Below are positions 8,741 to 16,831 of a DNA stretch of 29,039 nt, piece by piece. Both the position numbers and the translations under genes were made by a program. The stretch comes from CAIZQW01 sp964459675. GTDB lineage: Bacteria; Verrucomicrobiota; Kiritimatiellia; RFP12; UBA1067. Every line of letters starts with the position of its first letter. Position 1 is the stretch's first letter. The stretch lies in contig CAYWNP010000019.1 of the NCBI GenBank assembly GCA_964459675.1, forward strand, positions 1-29,039. The letters run 5' to 3'. The notes below the pieces were generated by a model. That model worked only from the letters and a program-made list of their open reading frames with translations, was not told the origin of the DNA and made no database searches.

Positions 8741-8769
8741 ATTATGTCAGAGGCTTCTTATACAGTCAA
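8741..8769 (-). promoter_or_regulatory. Candidate promoter of the TPR/lectin-like gene
   Basis: On the minus strand, TTGACT (8769-8764, 5 of 6) and CATAAT (8746-8741, 5 of 6) are 17 bp apart. An AGGAG then precedes ATG 8718 by about eight bases. A well-formed promoter and ribosome site suggest the gene was active until recently, or still is. Confidence 0.55.
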
Positions 8770-8847
8770 TCCCGGTTTTGGACGATTTTTTCCAGAAAAC
8801 AACTTAGTTCTTTCATCTTTTGGGAGAGTGCGTTAAACTTAAAAGCC

Positions 8848-11163
8848 ATGAATTCAAATGATAAAGAAGCAATTGCGATAAAATACTTATTCGAGTCGAG
8901 CCCGGAGACCGCCTGGGATAATCGGGGGATCATTGATACCCTCGGTTTGCGCGGCAAGCAAATTAAGCGCATGCAGGATCTACTCTTTCAGCTGGTACGG
9001 GATGGGGTTATTGTGCCGACGCGTAAAGGTACGGCCTATATGTTGGCCAAGGAGGCTGATCTGGTGACGGGCAATCTACGAATGGTTCGTAACGGCGCCG
9101 GACATGTGATTGAGCAGGAGACCAATAAAGCGATCTGGATCGAAGAAGAAAATCTAGGGACAGCTTTGCACGGCGATCTAGTGACGTTGCGCCTGACGCG
9201 TAGGGACTCGGAGTTGAAGGGCAAGGTCATTAAGATTGTCGAACGCTCGCCCCGTGATATTGTGGGGACACTCTTCACGACCGGGAAATTTATGTATGTG
9301 GTTCCCTTGAACCCTGTCTACCGGAAAGACTTTTATGTGCCGGCCTTAAATGGTGCTAAGCCAGGGGATCGCGTGGTGGTTCGTTTCACGGGGTGGGAGA
9401 ATCGCCATGTGGCACCCGAAGGCGAAATCGTGGATGTCATTGGCCCGGCAGATAATCCTTCGCTTGACACGCAGGTCATCATGAAGCAATTTGAGTTGCC
9501 TGAAGATTTTCCTGCCGCCGTAATCGCAGAGGCGGAGAAGGTCTCCCAGAAACTCAGCAAGCCCGGTACGCGGCTCGATCTGCGCGAATCCTATATTTTG
9601 ACTGTGGACCCTGCAACGGCCCGTGACTTTGACGATGCGATCTCTTTGGAAATGGATGAAAACGGCAATCGTGTTTTAGGTGTGCATATTGCGGATGTCA
9701 GCCACTTTGTGCGTCCGGACTCCGCTTTGGATGTCGAGGCGCGCGCACGGGGAACCAGTGTCTATCTTGTGGACAAAGTGATCCCGATGTTGCCAGAGCA
9801 ACTCTCGAATGGCGTCTGCAGTTTGCGTCCCGATGAAGATCGTATGACCTTCACTGCATTTATGACCTTTGATAAGAATGGTCATATGCTGTCGCGTCGT
9901 TTTTCAAAATCACAAATTCGCTCGAAGTTACGATTGAACTATGAGCAGGCCATGGCGATTATTGCCGATCAGAAACCAGAGGGCCTTGAGGTTGTTCCTG
10001 AAAAGGCGCGGGTGCTCTTGAAGGAGACGTGGGGTCTGGCTGCACAACTGCGTGCACGGCGTTTCTCTATGGCCGCCTTGGATCTCGAGGTGCCGGAGGT
10101 GGAGGTCGTTCTGGATCGAGATGCGCGTATGACCGGCTTGCTTACGCGCCCTTACGATGAGTCGCATCAATTGATTGAAGAGTGCATGGTGGCCGCCAAT
10201 GAGGCGGTTGCCACGCAACTCTGGACGCTGGGCATCAAAATTCTCTCGCGTTTGCATGAACCGCCAGATGAGGAGAAGCTTGCGGATCTAAAGACAGGGC
10301 TTGCGCTTCTGGGCTTTCACACCGGCAACCTCGCCATTCCGAGCGTGCTTGCGAAATTCTTAAAGGATACGCAAAATCATCCCTTACGTTACCATGCCCA
10401 TACAATGGTCTTGCGTAGCATGAAGCGCGCAGTCTACTCCGCTGAGAAGATCGGACACTTCGGTTTGGCCAAGGAATACTACGCTCACTTCACCTCGCCG
10501 ATCCGCCGCTACCCAGACTTGGTTCTTCACCGCCAGCTTGCCGACTATCTGGATGGTAAGGGCGGCAAGATGCCGCAGGGGTATCTGATGGCGACAGCGC
10601 AACTCGCGACAGAACGCGAGCAGATTGCGGACGACGCCTCACGTCAATTGATCGAGATCAAGAAGTTCCGTTACCTGCAGCAGCAATTGGATGAGAAGAA
10701 ACCGATTGAATACCGGGCTGTTGTTGCCAAGTGCACGAATTATGGCGTCTTTATTGATATTCCGGAGCTTGCGATGGGCGGGATGATCCACATCTCTAAC
10801 CTCTCCCAGCAATATGTTCGTTTCAATCCCTCTGCTGAAACATTAAACGCCGGAGGGGTGACCTATCGGATTGGTACCGTGGTAAAGGTGCAAGTCGCGA
10901 AGGTAGACTTTAACCAGCGTCGTGCCGATTTTATGTTGGTGGATGGCCCCAAGCCAGCGGCAGGCGATGAAGAGAAGCGTGAAGAGCGTCCCGCACGGAA
11001 GGGCAGGGGCCGCGAGGAGCGTGCTCCACGAAAAGAAAACAGTCGTGAGGAACGTCAGCCTCGCACATCAAGCGAACGTCCCTCGCGTGAAGCGAAGTCA
11101 CGTCCGCCGCGGGACGCCAAAAAGCCCGCGCCCTTTAGAAAATTTGAGCGCAAGAAAAAATAG
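8848..11163 (+). CDS. rnr: Ribonuclease R (RNB-family 3'-5' exoribonuclease)
   Basis: A 771-residue enzyme (E. coli RNase R has 813) that degrades structured RNA from the 3' end. In order: an N-terminal winged-helix-like region (about 5-65), two cold-shock-like RNA-binding domains (about 70-190), the RNB catalytic domain, and an S1 domain around YRAVVAKCTNYGVFIDI. RNB signatures are DPATARDFDDAIS with the four aspartates D254, D260, D262 and D263, HIADVSHFV, and HFTSPIRRYPDLVLHRQL. The last 60 or so residues form an Arg/Lys/Glu-rich tail with repeated REER. ATG 8848 fits the family N-terminus, but its only Shine-Dalgarno-like sequence, GGGAGAG, lies about 20 bases upstream. Divergent from the TPR gene, convergent with pgi. 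Confidence 0.95.
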   Translation: MNSNDKEAIAIKYLFESSPETAWDNRGIIDTLGLRGKQIKRMQDLLFQLVRDGVIVPTRKGTAYMLAKEADLVTGNLRMVRNGAGHVIEQETNKAIWIEEENLGTALHGDLVTLRLTRRDSELKGKVIKIVERSPRDIVGTLFTTGKFMYVVPLNPVYRKDFYVPALNGAKPGDRVVVRFTGWENRHVAPEGEIVDVIGPADNPSLDTQVIMKQFELPEDFPAAVIAEAEKVSQKLSKPGTRLDLRESYILTVDPATARDFDDAISLEMDENGNRVLGVHIADVSHFVRPDSALDVEARARGTSVYLVDKVIPMLPEQLSNGVCSLRPDEDRMTFTAFMTFDKNGHMLSRRFSKSQIRSKLRLNYEQAMAIIADQKPEGLEVVPEKARVLLKETWGLAAQLRARRFSMAALDLEVPEVEVVLDRDARMTGLLTRPYDESHQLIEECMVAANEAVATQLWTLGIKILSRLHEPPDEEKLADLKTGLALLGFHTGNLAIPSVLAKFLKDTQNHPLRYHAHTMVLRSMKRAVYSAEKIGHFGLAKEYYAHFTSPIRRYPDLVLHRQLADYLDGKGGKMPQGYLMATAQLATEREQIADDASRQLIEIKKFRYLQQQLDEKKPIEYRAVVAKCTNYGVFIDIPELAMGGMIHISNLSQQYVRFNPSAETLNAGGVTYRIGTVVKVQVAKVDFNQRRADFMLVDGPKPAAGDEEKREERPARKGRGREERAPRKENSREERQPRTSSERPSREAKSRPPRDAKKPAPFRKFERKKK

Positions 11164-11218
11164 GTCTGCTGTCCCGTCCACTATAGTCGTGGCGAAGGCA
11201 ACTGCCAACTGTTACTGC

Positions 11219-12829
11219 CTACTGTTTTGCGGCGCGATAGCGCCGGATGAGGGCGTTTGTGGAGGCGTCGTGTTTGAGGGCGGGTTGTTCCTTGGCGCTG
11301 AGTTCCGTGAGAACTTTTGAAGCCAGGACCTTGCCGAGTTCCACGCCCCATTGGTCAAACGAGAAGATACTCCAGATGATCCCCTGGGTGAAGACCTTGT
11401 GCTCATAGAGCGCGATGAGGGCGCCGAAAGTTTCAGGCGTCAGCGCATCGGCGAGCAGGGTGTTGGTGGGGTGATTTCCCTCGAAGGTCTTGTGAGGGAC
11501 CAGCTGTTCCGGAACGCTCTCAGCGCGACACTGTTCTGCGGTCTTCCCGAAGGCGAGCGCCTCGGTCTGCGCAAAGAAGTTAGCCATCAATTTATCGTGA
11601 TGATCGCTGATCGCGTTGTGGGAGGTACAGAATCCGATGAAGTCACAGGGGATCATGCGCGTACCTTGGTGGATGAGCTGGTAGAAGGCATGCTGGCCAT
11701 TGGTGCCCGGTTCACCCCAGACGATCGGTCCGGTACTGTAGGGGACACGGTTACCATGGCGGTCTATGGACTTCCCGTTGCTCTCCATATCCAGTTGCTG
11801 GAGATAAGCGGCCAGACGTGCGAGATACTGGTCGTAGGGGAGCACGGCATAGCTCTCTGCGCCATACCCATTGGAGTAGAGGATGCCGAGCAGCGCCATG
11901 ACGACGGGGAGGTTACGGCTGAAGGGGGCGGTCGCAAAGTGGCGATCCATCTTGTAATACCCCTTGAGCATCTTCTTGTAGTTTGCAGGACCGATGGCGA
12001 TCATGAGGGGGAGGCCCACAGCGGAGGGAAGGGAGTAGCGTCCGCCGACCCAATCCCAGAAGCCGAACATATTGGCCGTATCGATCCCGAAGGCAGCGAC
12101 CTTCTCGGCATTGGTGGAGACGGCGACAAAGTGCTTGGCAACCGCTTTGGAATCCCCGAGTTTCTCAACGAGCCACGCGCGTGCGCTCTCGGCATTGGTC
12201 ATGGTCTCTTGGGTTGTGAAGGTTTTCGAGGCCACAATAAAGAGGGTTTGCTCTGCCTTTACTTCTCGGAGGGTCTCGGCGAGATGGGAGGCATCGACGT
12301 TGGAGACAAAATGACAGGTGATTGAGCGCTTGGAATAGGGTTTCAGCGACTGATAGGCCATGGCAGGGCCGAGATCCGAGCCGCCAATCCCGATATTCAC
12401 GACATATTTAATGCGCTTGCCGGTATGGCCGAGCCACTTACCCTTACGGACGAGCTCCGAAAATTGGGCCATCTTGTCGAGTACCGCGCGGACATCCGGC
12501 ATGACATCCTTGCCGTTCACAAGGATAGGGGAGTCTGACTGGTTCCGGAGGGCCGTATGCAGGACCGCCCTGTTTTCTGTCTCATTAATAGCCTCGCCCG
12601 TGAACATGGCATCAATCCAGCGCTTCAGGTCGCTGGCTTCAGCCAGTGCCAGCAACTTTTTCATCAGCGTCGGGGTGATCCGGTTTTTGGAGTAATCCAG
12701 TGTCCAGCCAGCCGCTTCAATGGTAAAACGCGAGGCGCGATCCGGATCCTTTGCAAAGAGTTCACGCAAAGGGATGGCTTGCGTTTCGGCGATTTCGGCT
12801 TCAACACTATTCCAAGCGGCTTTATTCAT
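11219..12829 (-). CDS. pgi: Glucose-6-phosphate isomerase
   Basis: A 536-residue cytoplasmic enzyme interconverting glucose 6-phosphate and fructose 6-phosphate (E. coli Pgi has 549). Diagnostic stretches are NIGIGGSDLGPAMAYQSL for sugar-phosphate binding, VASKTFTTQETMTNA, GEPGTNGQHAFYQLIHQG with the catalytic glutamate, HKTFEGNHPTNTLL, and the C-terminal signature FDQWGVELGK. The start ATG follows GGAG and a strong candidate promoter. The gene is complete and ends 55 bp from the convergent rnr stop. A 6-bp GC-rich hairpin at 11230-11245 lies inside its 3' end and has no U tract, so it is probably not a terminator. Confidence 0.97.
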   Translation of the reverse strand: MNKAAWNSVEAEIAETQAIPLRELFAKDPDRASRFTIEAAGWTLDYSKNRITPTLMKKLLALAEASDLKRWIDAMFTGEAINETENRAVLHTALRNQSDSPILVNGKDVMPDVRAVLDKMAQFSELVRKGKWLGHTGKRIKYVVNIGIGGSDLGPAMAYQSLKPYSKRSITCHFVSNVDASHLAETLREVKAEQTLFIVASKTFTTQETMTNAESARAWLVEKLGDSKAVAKHFVAVSTNAEKVAAFGIDTANMFGFWDWVGGRYSLPSAVGLPLMIAIGPANYKKMLKGYYKMDRHFATAPFSRNLPVVMALLGILYSNGYGAESYAVLPYDQYLARLAAYLQQLDMESNGKSIDRHGNRVPYSTGPIVWGEPGTNGQHAFYQLIHQGTRMIPCDFIGFCTSHNAISDHHDKLMANFFAQTEALAFGKTAEQCRAESVPEQLVPHKTFEGNHPTNTLLADALTPETFGALIALYEHKVFTQGIIWSIFSFDQWGVELGKVLASKVLTELSAKEQPALKHDASTNALIRRYRAAKQ

Positions 12830-12869
12830 GGAGGGCTCCTTCAGTAGCTGTTACGTTAAAAGGGCAGTG

Positions 12870-12898
12870 ATTATATAGAAAGGGTCTCAAAATCGCAA
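12870..12898 (-). promoter_or_regulatory. Strong candidate sigma70-type promoter for pgi
   Basis: On the minus strand TTGCGA (12898-12893, 4 of 6) and a perfect TATAAT (12875-12870) are 17 bp apart. The -10 box lies about 40 bases before the pgi ATG. Confidence 0.65.
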
Positions 12899-12930
12899 GC
12901 CCGCACCGCCTCTATTTTACGATACGGTAT

Positions 12931-12954
12931 TAAAATAGGCTTTAAAATAGGCTT
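12931..12954 (+). repeat. 12-bp tandem direct repeat in the pgi/YfgM-like control region
   Basis: TAAAATAGGCTT occurs twice in a row (12931-12942 and 12943-12954). An inverted partial copy, CTATTTTA, lies just before it at about 12912-12919. The second copy overlaps the proposed -35 of the rightward operon, which would suit a regulator binding two adjacent sites; this is inference. Confidence 0.6.
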
Positions 12955-12981
12955 GCTTTTTTACTCTTAAAAGCCAATAAT
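12953..12981 (+). promoter_or_regulatory. Candidate promoter of the YfgM-FecR-PpiD operon
   Basis: TTGCTT (12953-12958, 3 of 6) and AATAAT (12976-12981, 5 of 6) with a 17-bp spacer, about 30 bases before the first ATG of the operon. Confidence 0.4.
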
Positions 12982-13012
12982 AACGCCTTTTATTACGTGA
13001 AGAAGGAAAGCT

Positions 13013-13765
13013 ATGACGCAAGATAAGACCCCGGAAACAGTTGTGCCGACGAACAAGGTGGTGCAACTGCCTGTCAATTTGCCCTTGGAGTTTATTCCCC
13101 TCTATGATTGGTGGAAAAAGAGTGGCAGCCAATTTTTGATTCAGACGGGCATTGCTTTAATCCTCGTCGTGGCGGTTCTCGGTGGAAAGCAGTATTATGA
13201 CAGTACGATTGCTTCGGCAAATAAAGAACTGTTGAAGGCTAGCACGACAGAGGAGTTGGAAGCACTCGTTCAGAATTACGGTAAGTGGAAAATTGGTAAT
13301 ACCGCCCGTTTGCGCTTGGCAAAGAGCTTGTACGATTCTGGAAAGTACGATGAGGCACTTGAGACGTACAATGCCTGCATCAGCAAGGGAGCCCCCGTTG
13401 GGTTCGCAGAGGTGGCGGTCATGGGACGAGCTATTTGTTTAGAAGCGCTCGACACCCGTCGGGATGAGGCTATGACGGCCTATACAGACTTTATTGCAAA
13501 AAATCCAACGCACTTTCTTGTGACCCAGGCCAGGATGGGCCAAGCCCGAATCTTGACGCTGCAGGGAAAGAAGGATCAGGCCACGAAGATGCTTGAGACA
13601 TTTAAGGCTGAGAAAAACAGTGATCCCATGGCTGAAATGGCGATCACGCAATTGCAAGGTGTGATTGCACGGTATGAGCCGCGCAAGGCCTTTCCGCTGA
13701 CGGATATCTCCACGGTTCCAGTGACAGTTCCAGCGACTGCCCCGGAACAGCCAAAAACCAAATAA
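13013..13765 (+). CDS. YfgM-like membrane-anchored TPR protein
   Basis: A 250-residue protein with a cytoplasmic N-terminus of about 40 residues, one membrane segment (about 41-58, FLIQTGIALILVVAVLGG) and a periplasmic helical domain with TPR-like repeats, such as LRLAKSLYDSGKYDEALETY and the segment around ARMGQARILTLQGKKDQA. E. coli YfgM has the same plan (short tail, helix, then TPR), and the residues after the helix are similar (KQYYDSTIASANKE against RYWNSHQVDSARSA). YfgM is an ancillary subunit of the SecYEG translocon that binds PpiD. The third gene of this operon is PpiD-like, which supports the match. The start has a strong AGAAGGAAA ribosome site. Other TPR membrane proteins remain possible. 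Confidence 0.7.
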   Translation: MTQDKTPETVVPTNKVVQLPVNLPLEFIPLYDWWKKSGSQFLIQTGIALILVVAVLGGKQYYDSTIASANKELLKASTTEELEALVQNYGKWKIGNTARLRLAKSLYDSGKYDEALETYNACISKGAPVGFAEVAVMGRAICLEALDTRRDEAMTAYTDFIAKNPTHFLVTQARMGQARILTLQGKKDQATKMLETFKAEKNSDPMAEMAITQLQGVIARYEPRKAFPLTDISTVPVTVPATAPEQPKTK

Positions 13766-13843
13766 GTGAAACTGGGTGGCTCGGCAAGACGAGCAGCGCT
13801 ACCCCTGAGTGGCACACCGATTTTGTGCCAGACGCGAGGAAGA

Positions 13844-14938
13844 ATGAAACTGTTTAGTTATGTGAAGGTTGTTGGCGTGGTCTCCTTCTCACTGGCACTG
13901 ACGGTGCTCGCCCAGGATGACCCAACAGCTGTGCCGCAACCTGCAATCGAAGCAGCGAAACCTGAGGAATCAACTCCGCCAGCGACAACGCTACAACCTC
14001 CAGCAGATGGGGTGCAACGCGTGGCGGCTCTTCCGGTAGGGACAACGAACAAACCAAACGAGAAAATCTTTGATATTTTGGCTCGGGTCTCGGCACCGCG
14101 TGGTATCGCCGAAGTCAATAATCCTGACGTGGGTAGTTTTCAGCCTGTGCTGGTCAATAAAGCGTATCCTCTGGGTTCGACCTTCCGTACGGGTCTTGGC
14201 AGCACGCTCATTGTTAATTTTTCCGTTTCTGATGGTGTTCAGTTGATGGAGAATACAGAGGCGATTGTTCATGCGGATCCTAAGAATCCCGATGCCCGTG
14301 GCGTCACGCTGGTAAGGGGGCAACTTAAGACCTTTATGAAGGACATGATGCCAGAGGAGATGTTTAGTGTCACAACTCCCAATGCGATTTGTAAGAGCCT
14401 TGTGGGGCGAGCAGAGATTACCCTAAGCGGTAAGGGTGATAACGAGGAGCTCTCCGTTGCGACGATTACAGGGACACTGTTAATTGAAGGCCTTCAATTC
14501 TCTATTCCCCACCTTCGTGCAGCCAATACGGTTAACGTGCTCACCGCGACGAATCGTTCCTTAAGCCGTATGATCAGTGAAAAGGGAGATTTTAAAGTTG
14601 TTTTGAGTACGGGAACAGAATTTCCAGTTTCGTATGATTTGTCCCCTCGCGCGATCATTAAAATTTGGCGTGAAGCCGCCCCTGTTGGAGGACGCACCAT
14701 TGTTTCGACTTTGGTGGTGGGCCCCAGCGGAACAGCGCGCCATCGTTTCGTGTATGCTATTGGCCGCGATGCTCTTGCCACAGGAGAACTGGTTGATCAG
14801 GCGGTACTCGAACAACAAGAGAAAATCCTCCGGACGTTGGGAGGAGCGCTGAGCGGGCAAGCGCCAGACCCTAAGGCGATACAGGAACCCAAAAAAGAGG
14901 AGAACGCGCCTGTTGTTGAAAAAAAGGAACCCCTGTAG
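13844..14938 (+). CDS. Exported FecR-domain protein
   Basis: A 364-residue protein with a signal peptide (VVGVVSFSLALTVLAQ, cleavage near residue 23) and a Pro/Ala-rich linker. It then has a beta-rich FecR-like domain: GSTFRTGLGSTLIVNFSVSD, LMENTEAIVH and VTLVRGQLKTF. The tail is charged (EPKKEENAPVVEKKEPL). FecR-type folds transmit or scaffold in the periplasm; no sigma factor or TonB receptor is nearby, so classical FecR signalling is unlikely. ATG 13844 was chosen over the upstream open frame because it has GAGGAAGA and begins the signal peptide. It lies 78 bp after the YfgM-like gene and about 110 bp before the PpiD-like gene. The gap before it holds a 7-bp hairpin, TGGCACA/TGTGCCA (13810-13830), without a U tract. 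Confidence 0.65.
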   Translation: MKLFSYVKVVGVVSFSLALTVLAQDDPTAVPQPAIEAAKPEESTPPATTLQPPADGVQRVAALPVGTTNKPNEKIFDILARVSAPRGIAEVNNPDVGSFQPVLVNKAYPLGSTFRTGLGSTLIVNFSVSDGVQLMENTEAIVHADPKNPDARGVTLVRGQLKTFMKDMMPEEMFSVTTPNAICKSLVGRAEITLSGKGDNEELSVATITGTLLIEGLQFSIPHLRAANTVNVLTATNRSLSRMISEKGDFKVVLSTGTEFPVSYDLSPRAIIKIWREAAPVGGRTIVSTLVVGPSGTARHRFVYAIGRDALATGELVDQAVLEQQEKILRTLGGALSGQAPDPKAIQEPKKEENAPVVEKKEPL

Positions 14939-15008
14939 TTCAGTTGATCTGAAAACGGTATTAGGGTATAGACGGCGGATTGCGCAACCGACGTCAATAG
15001 GAGTCAGT

Positions 15009-15113
15009 ATGTTTGCGCGAACATCAAACCAAGTTGGGATATCACCGTGTTTATTTATCACTTCAATCGTCTCGTTCACAAACGTATTCTGTGGGCATTC
15101 TTTGCAATTTTAA
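15009..15113 (+). CDS. Possible 34-codon leader ORF overlapping the PpiD-like gene
   Basis: ATG 15009 has the best ribosome site in this intergenic stretch (AGGAG at about 14998-15002) and opens a 34-residue frame, MFARTSNQVGISPCLF and onwards. It ends at 15113, overlapping the first 67 bases of the PpiD-like gene in another frame. It may be a translational coupler, chance, or a sign that one base is missing and ATG 15009 is the true PpiD start. The peptide matches nothing I recognise. Confidence 0.25.
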   Translation: MFARTSNQVGISPCLFITSIVSFTNVFCGHSLQF

Positions 15114-16711
15114 TATCTGTCGCCTTTGTCTCGGTTGATTCGTGCTTCCGAACGCCGCAAGGAGATCAAGTGGCCGGGACCGTTGAGGGGAAACCCGTCA
15201 AGCTGGATACACGTGAGACCGTGGTCACCGCCATCCGTGGCTTTGGCAGAAATCGAGACAAAGAGACCTCTGCAAGTAAGGTTGAACGGCGCGTCTGGGA
15301 GCAGATCGCAGCTATTCATACCGCTCAGAAGAATGGTTTTGTTTCGACCCCCGAGGAGATTCAGGATGCTCTCAAAGAGATGCCTGCCTTTCAAGGGCCG
15401 AATGGCTTTGATATGGCTCAATATCGTCAAGCCTTGTTCAGCCAAGACATGGTGCCTGCCACGTTTGAGAAGCTTGTGGGACATCAACTCACCATGTCGA
15501 AGGTGTCTGCTCTGGTCGAAACAGCTTCATGGATCTCACCCATGGAACTTGATGACGAGATTGCCGCAATGACGGATAAGTTTACGGTCCAAGTCGCGAC
15601 CGTGAGCAATCGCTTCAGTAAGGCCGAAATGCGCCTGAACGAAGACGTTTACAAAAAGTATTACGAAGAGAACAAAGCGTCCTTCGGGCTTCCTGATCGT
15701 GTTTCGGTTCGTTACATCGCGATCCCCATCAGCAATTATCTTGCTTCGGTAACCGTCTCTGAAGAGGACCTTCAAAATCATTATGATGCCAACTTAGACA
15801 AGTATCGTCGCTCGACGACCAATGATGTCAGCGAAACCCTTCCGTTTGCAGAAGTTCGCGGAAAGATTGTTGACGAGCTCAAGAGGGAAGAGGCGCGTTA
15901 TTGCGCTGAAACGAATGTCGTGTTTAACTTCATGGATAAGCTCCCTCAATTAGGGACAAATGCGTTGACGATTTTTGCTGCTCAGCAAAAGCAGGAACTC
16001 AAATTTACGCCTTTGTTCGGGATGACGGAGACGCTCGATTGGACCGACGCTGCTACCGATTTTGCAACGACAGCCTTTGAGTTGGATACGGAAAGCTTGG
16101 ATACGCGCTTCGGGGTCGTTAAAGGACAGAACGAAGTGTATGTGCTTGAACTCAGGAAGCGCTCCCCCGCACATGTGCCCACCTTTGAAAGTGTGTTGTC
16201 AGATGTTAAGGTGCGTGCGCAGGAAAAGGCTCGTACAGACGAGTATGAGAAGACCACCAAAGAGGTTCGCGTAGCCCTTCGCAAGTTGCTTGACAGCGGC
16301 AAGACATTCAAAATCGCGGCCCAGGAGAAGGGGCTGCCTGTGACGACGAATCTGTCGTTTGCCGTGAATGAACTTCAGAATCAATCGCTCTTTGAAAATG
16401 CCTATTCGGTTGCTTATGGTGCACGTGACCTCAGGAAGGGCGAACTTTCTGAACCTATTCCGGCTTCCCCGGAACAATCCCTCTTGATTTATGTGCATGA
16501 TCGAAAGCCGGGCGACATGCTTGCAGCGGAGATGATGCGTTCTCAGATTCGCTTGTCCATTGCGCGTCGTCGTGGTAATGGACTTCTGTCTGATTGGATG
16601 AAGTGGAATCAAAATCAGCTTCAAGCCAAGCCCTCATTCCCTCTCGAGGATGATGAACAGAAGCCAGCTAAGATTCAGGGGCAGCAAGTCGACGATAACG
16701 CCTCTGAGTAA
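15047..16711 (+). CDS. PpiD/SurA-like membrane-anchored chaperone, apparently lacking the parvulin domain
   Basis: A 554-residue protein. One N-terminal membrane helix (about 13-30) follows a basic tail, as in PpiD. Next comes a SurA_N-like helical region (about 40-215; FQGPNGFDMAQYRQAL and LVGHQLTMSKVSALVE are typical), then VSVRYIAIPISNYLASVTVSEEDLQNHYDANLDKY. In E. coli PpiD a parvulin domain of about 90 residues follows. Here about ten residues (253-264) lead directly to LPFAEVRGKIVDELKREEA, the segment after it. The C-terminal chaperone region is present. The likely role is folding of exported proteins at the translocon without isomerase activity. The start is GTG 15047 with a weak GGGA. 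Last gene before the terminator at 16717. Confidence 0.75.
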   Translation: MFIYHFNRLVHKRILWAFFAILISVAFVSVDSCFRTPQGDQVAGTVEGKPVKLDTRETVVTAIRGFGRNRDKETSASKVERRVWEQIAAIHTAQKNGFVSTPEEIQDALKEMPAFQGPNGFDMAQYRQALFSQDMVPATFEKLVGHQLTMSKVSALVETASWISPMELDDEIAAMTDKFTVQVATVSNRFSKAEMRLNEDVYKKYYEENKASFGLPDRVSVRYIAIPISNYLASVTVSEEDLQNHYDANLDKYRRSTTNDVSETLPFAEVRGKIVDELKREEARYCAETNVVFNFMDKLPQLGTNALTIFAAQQKQELKFTPLFGMTETLDWTDAATDFATTAFELDTESLDTRFGVVKGQNEVYVLELRKRSPAHVPTFESVLSDVKVRAQEKARTDEYEKTTKEVRVALRKLLDSGKTFKIAAQEKGLPVTTNLSFAVNELQNQSLFENAYSVAYGARDLRKGELSEPIPASPEQSLLIYVHDRKPGDMLAAEMMRSQIRLSIARRRGNGLLSDWMKWNQNQLQAKPSFPLEDDEQKPAKIQGQQVDDNASE

Positions 16712-16716
16712 GGAAC

Positions 16717-16749
16717 AAAGACGCGGGCACTTACGGCCCGCGTCTTTTT
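16717..16749 (+). terminator. Intrinsic terminator after the PpiD-like gene
   Basis: A perfect 12-bp stem, AAAGACGCGGGC (16717-16728) with GCCCGCGTCTTT (16736-16747), 7-base loop ACTTACG, continuing into a T run at 16745-16749. It begins six bases after the stop codon and separates this operon from guaB. Confidence 0.95.
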
Positions 16750-16771
16750 GTATATCCTTTTATTTTCTTCA

Positions 16772-16800
16772 TTGCCTTATAACCCGAAATTCGCTATAAA
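16772..16800 (+). promoter_or_regulatory. Candidate sigma70-type promoter for guaB
   Basis: TTGCCT (16772-16777, 4 of 6) and TATAAA (16795-16800, 5 of 6) with a 17-bp spacer, after the terminator and about 30 bases before the guaB ATG. The -10 box lies between ACCCG and CGGGT, a possible operator. Confidence 0.6.
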
Positions 16801-16831
16801 ATAACGGGTAACCGCATCAATCGGAGGACTT

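Noticed and set aside
11230..11245. GC-rich hairpin CGGCGC/GCGCCG between rnr and pgi as a terminator
   Set aside because: It lies within the pgi coding end and has no T tract in either direction.
11351..12325. A 324-codon open frame on the + strand
   Set aside because: It is entirely antisense to pgi, which is a clear full-length gene. The translation has no recognisable domain and arises from pgi codon usage.
13810..13830. TGGCACA/TGTGCCA hairpin as a terminator inside the YfgM-FecR operon
   Set aside because: No T run follows on the + strand, so it is more likely an RNA processing or chance structure.
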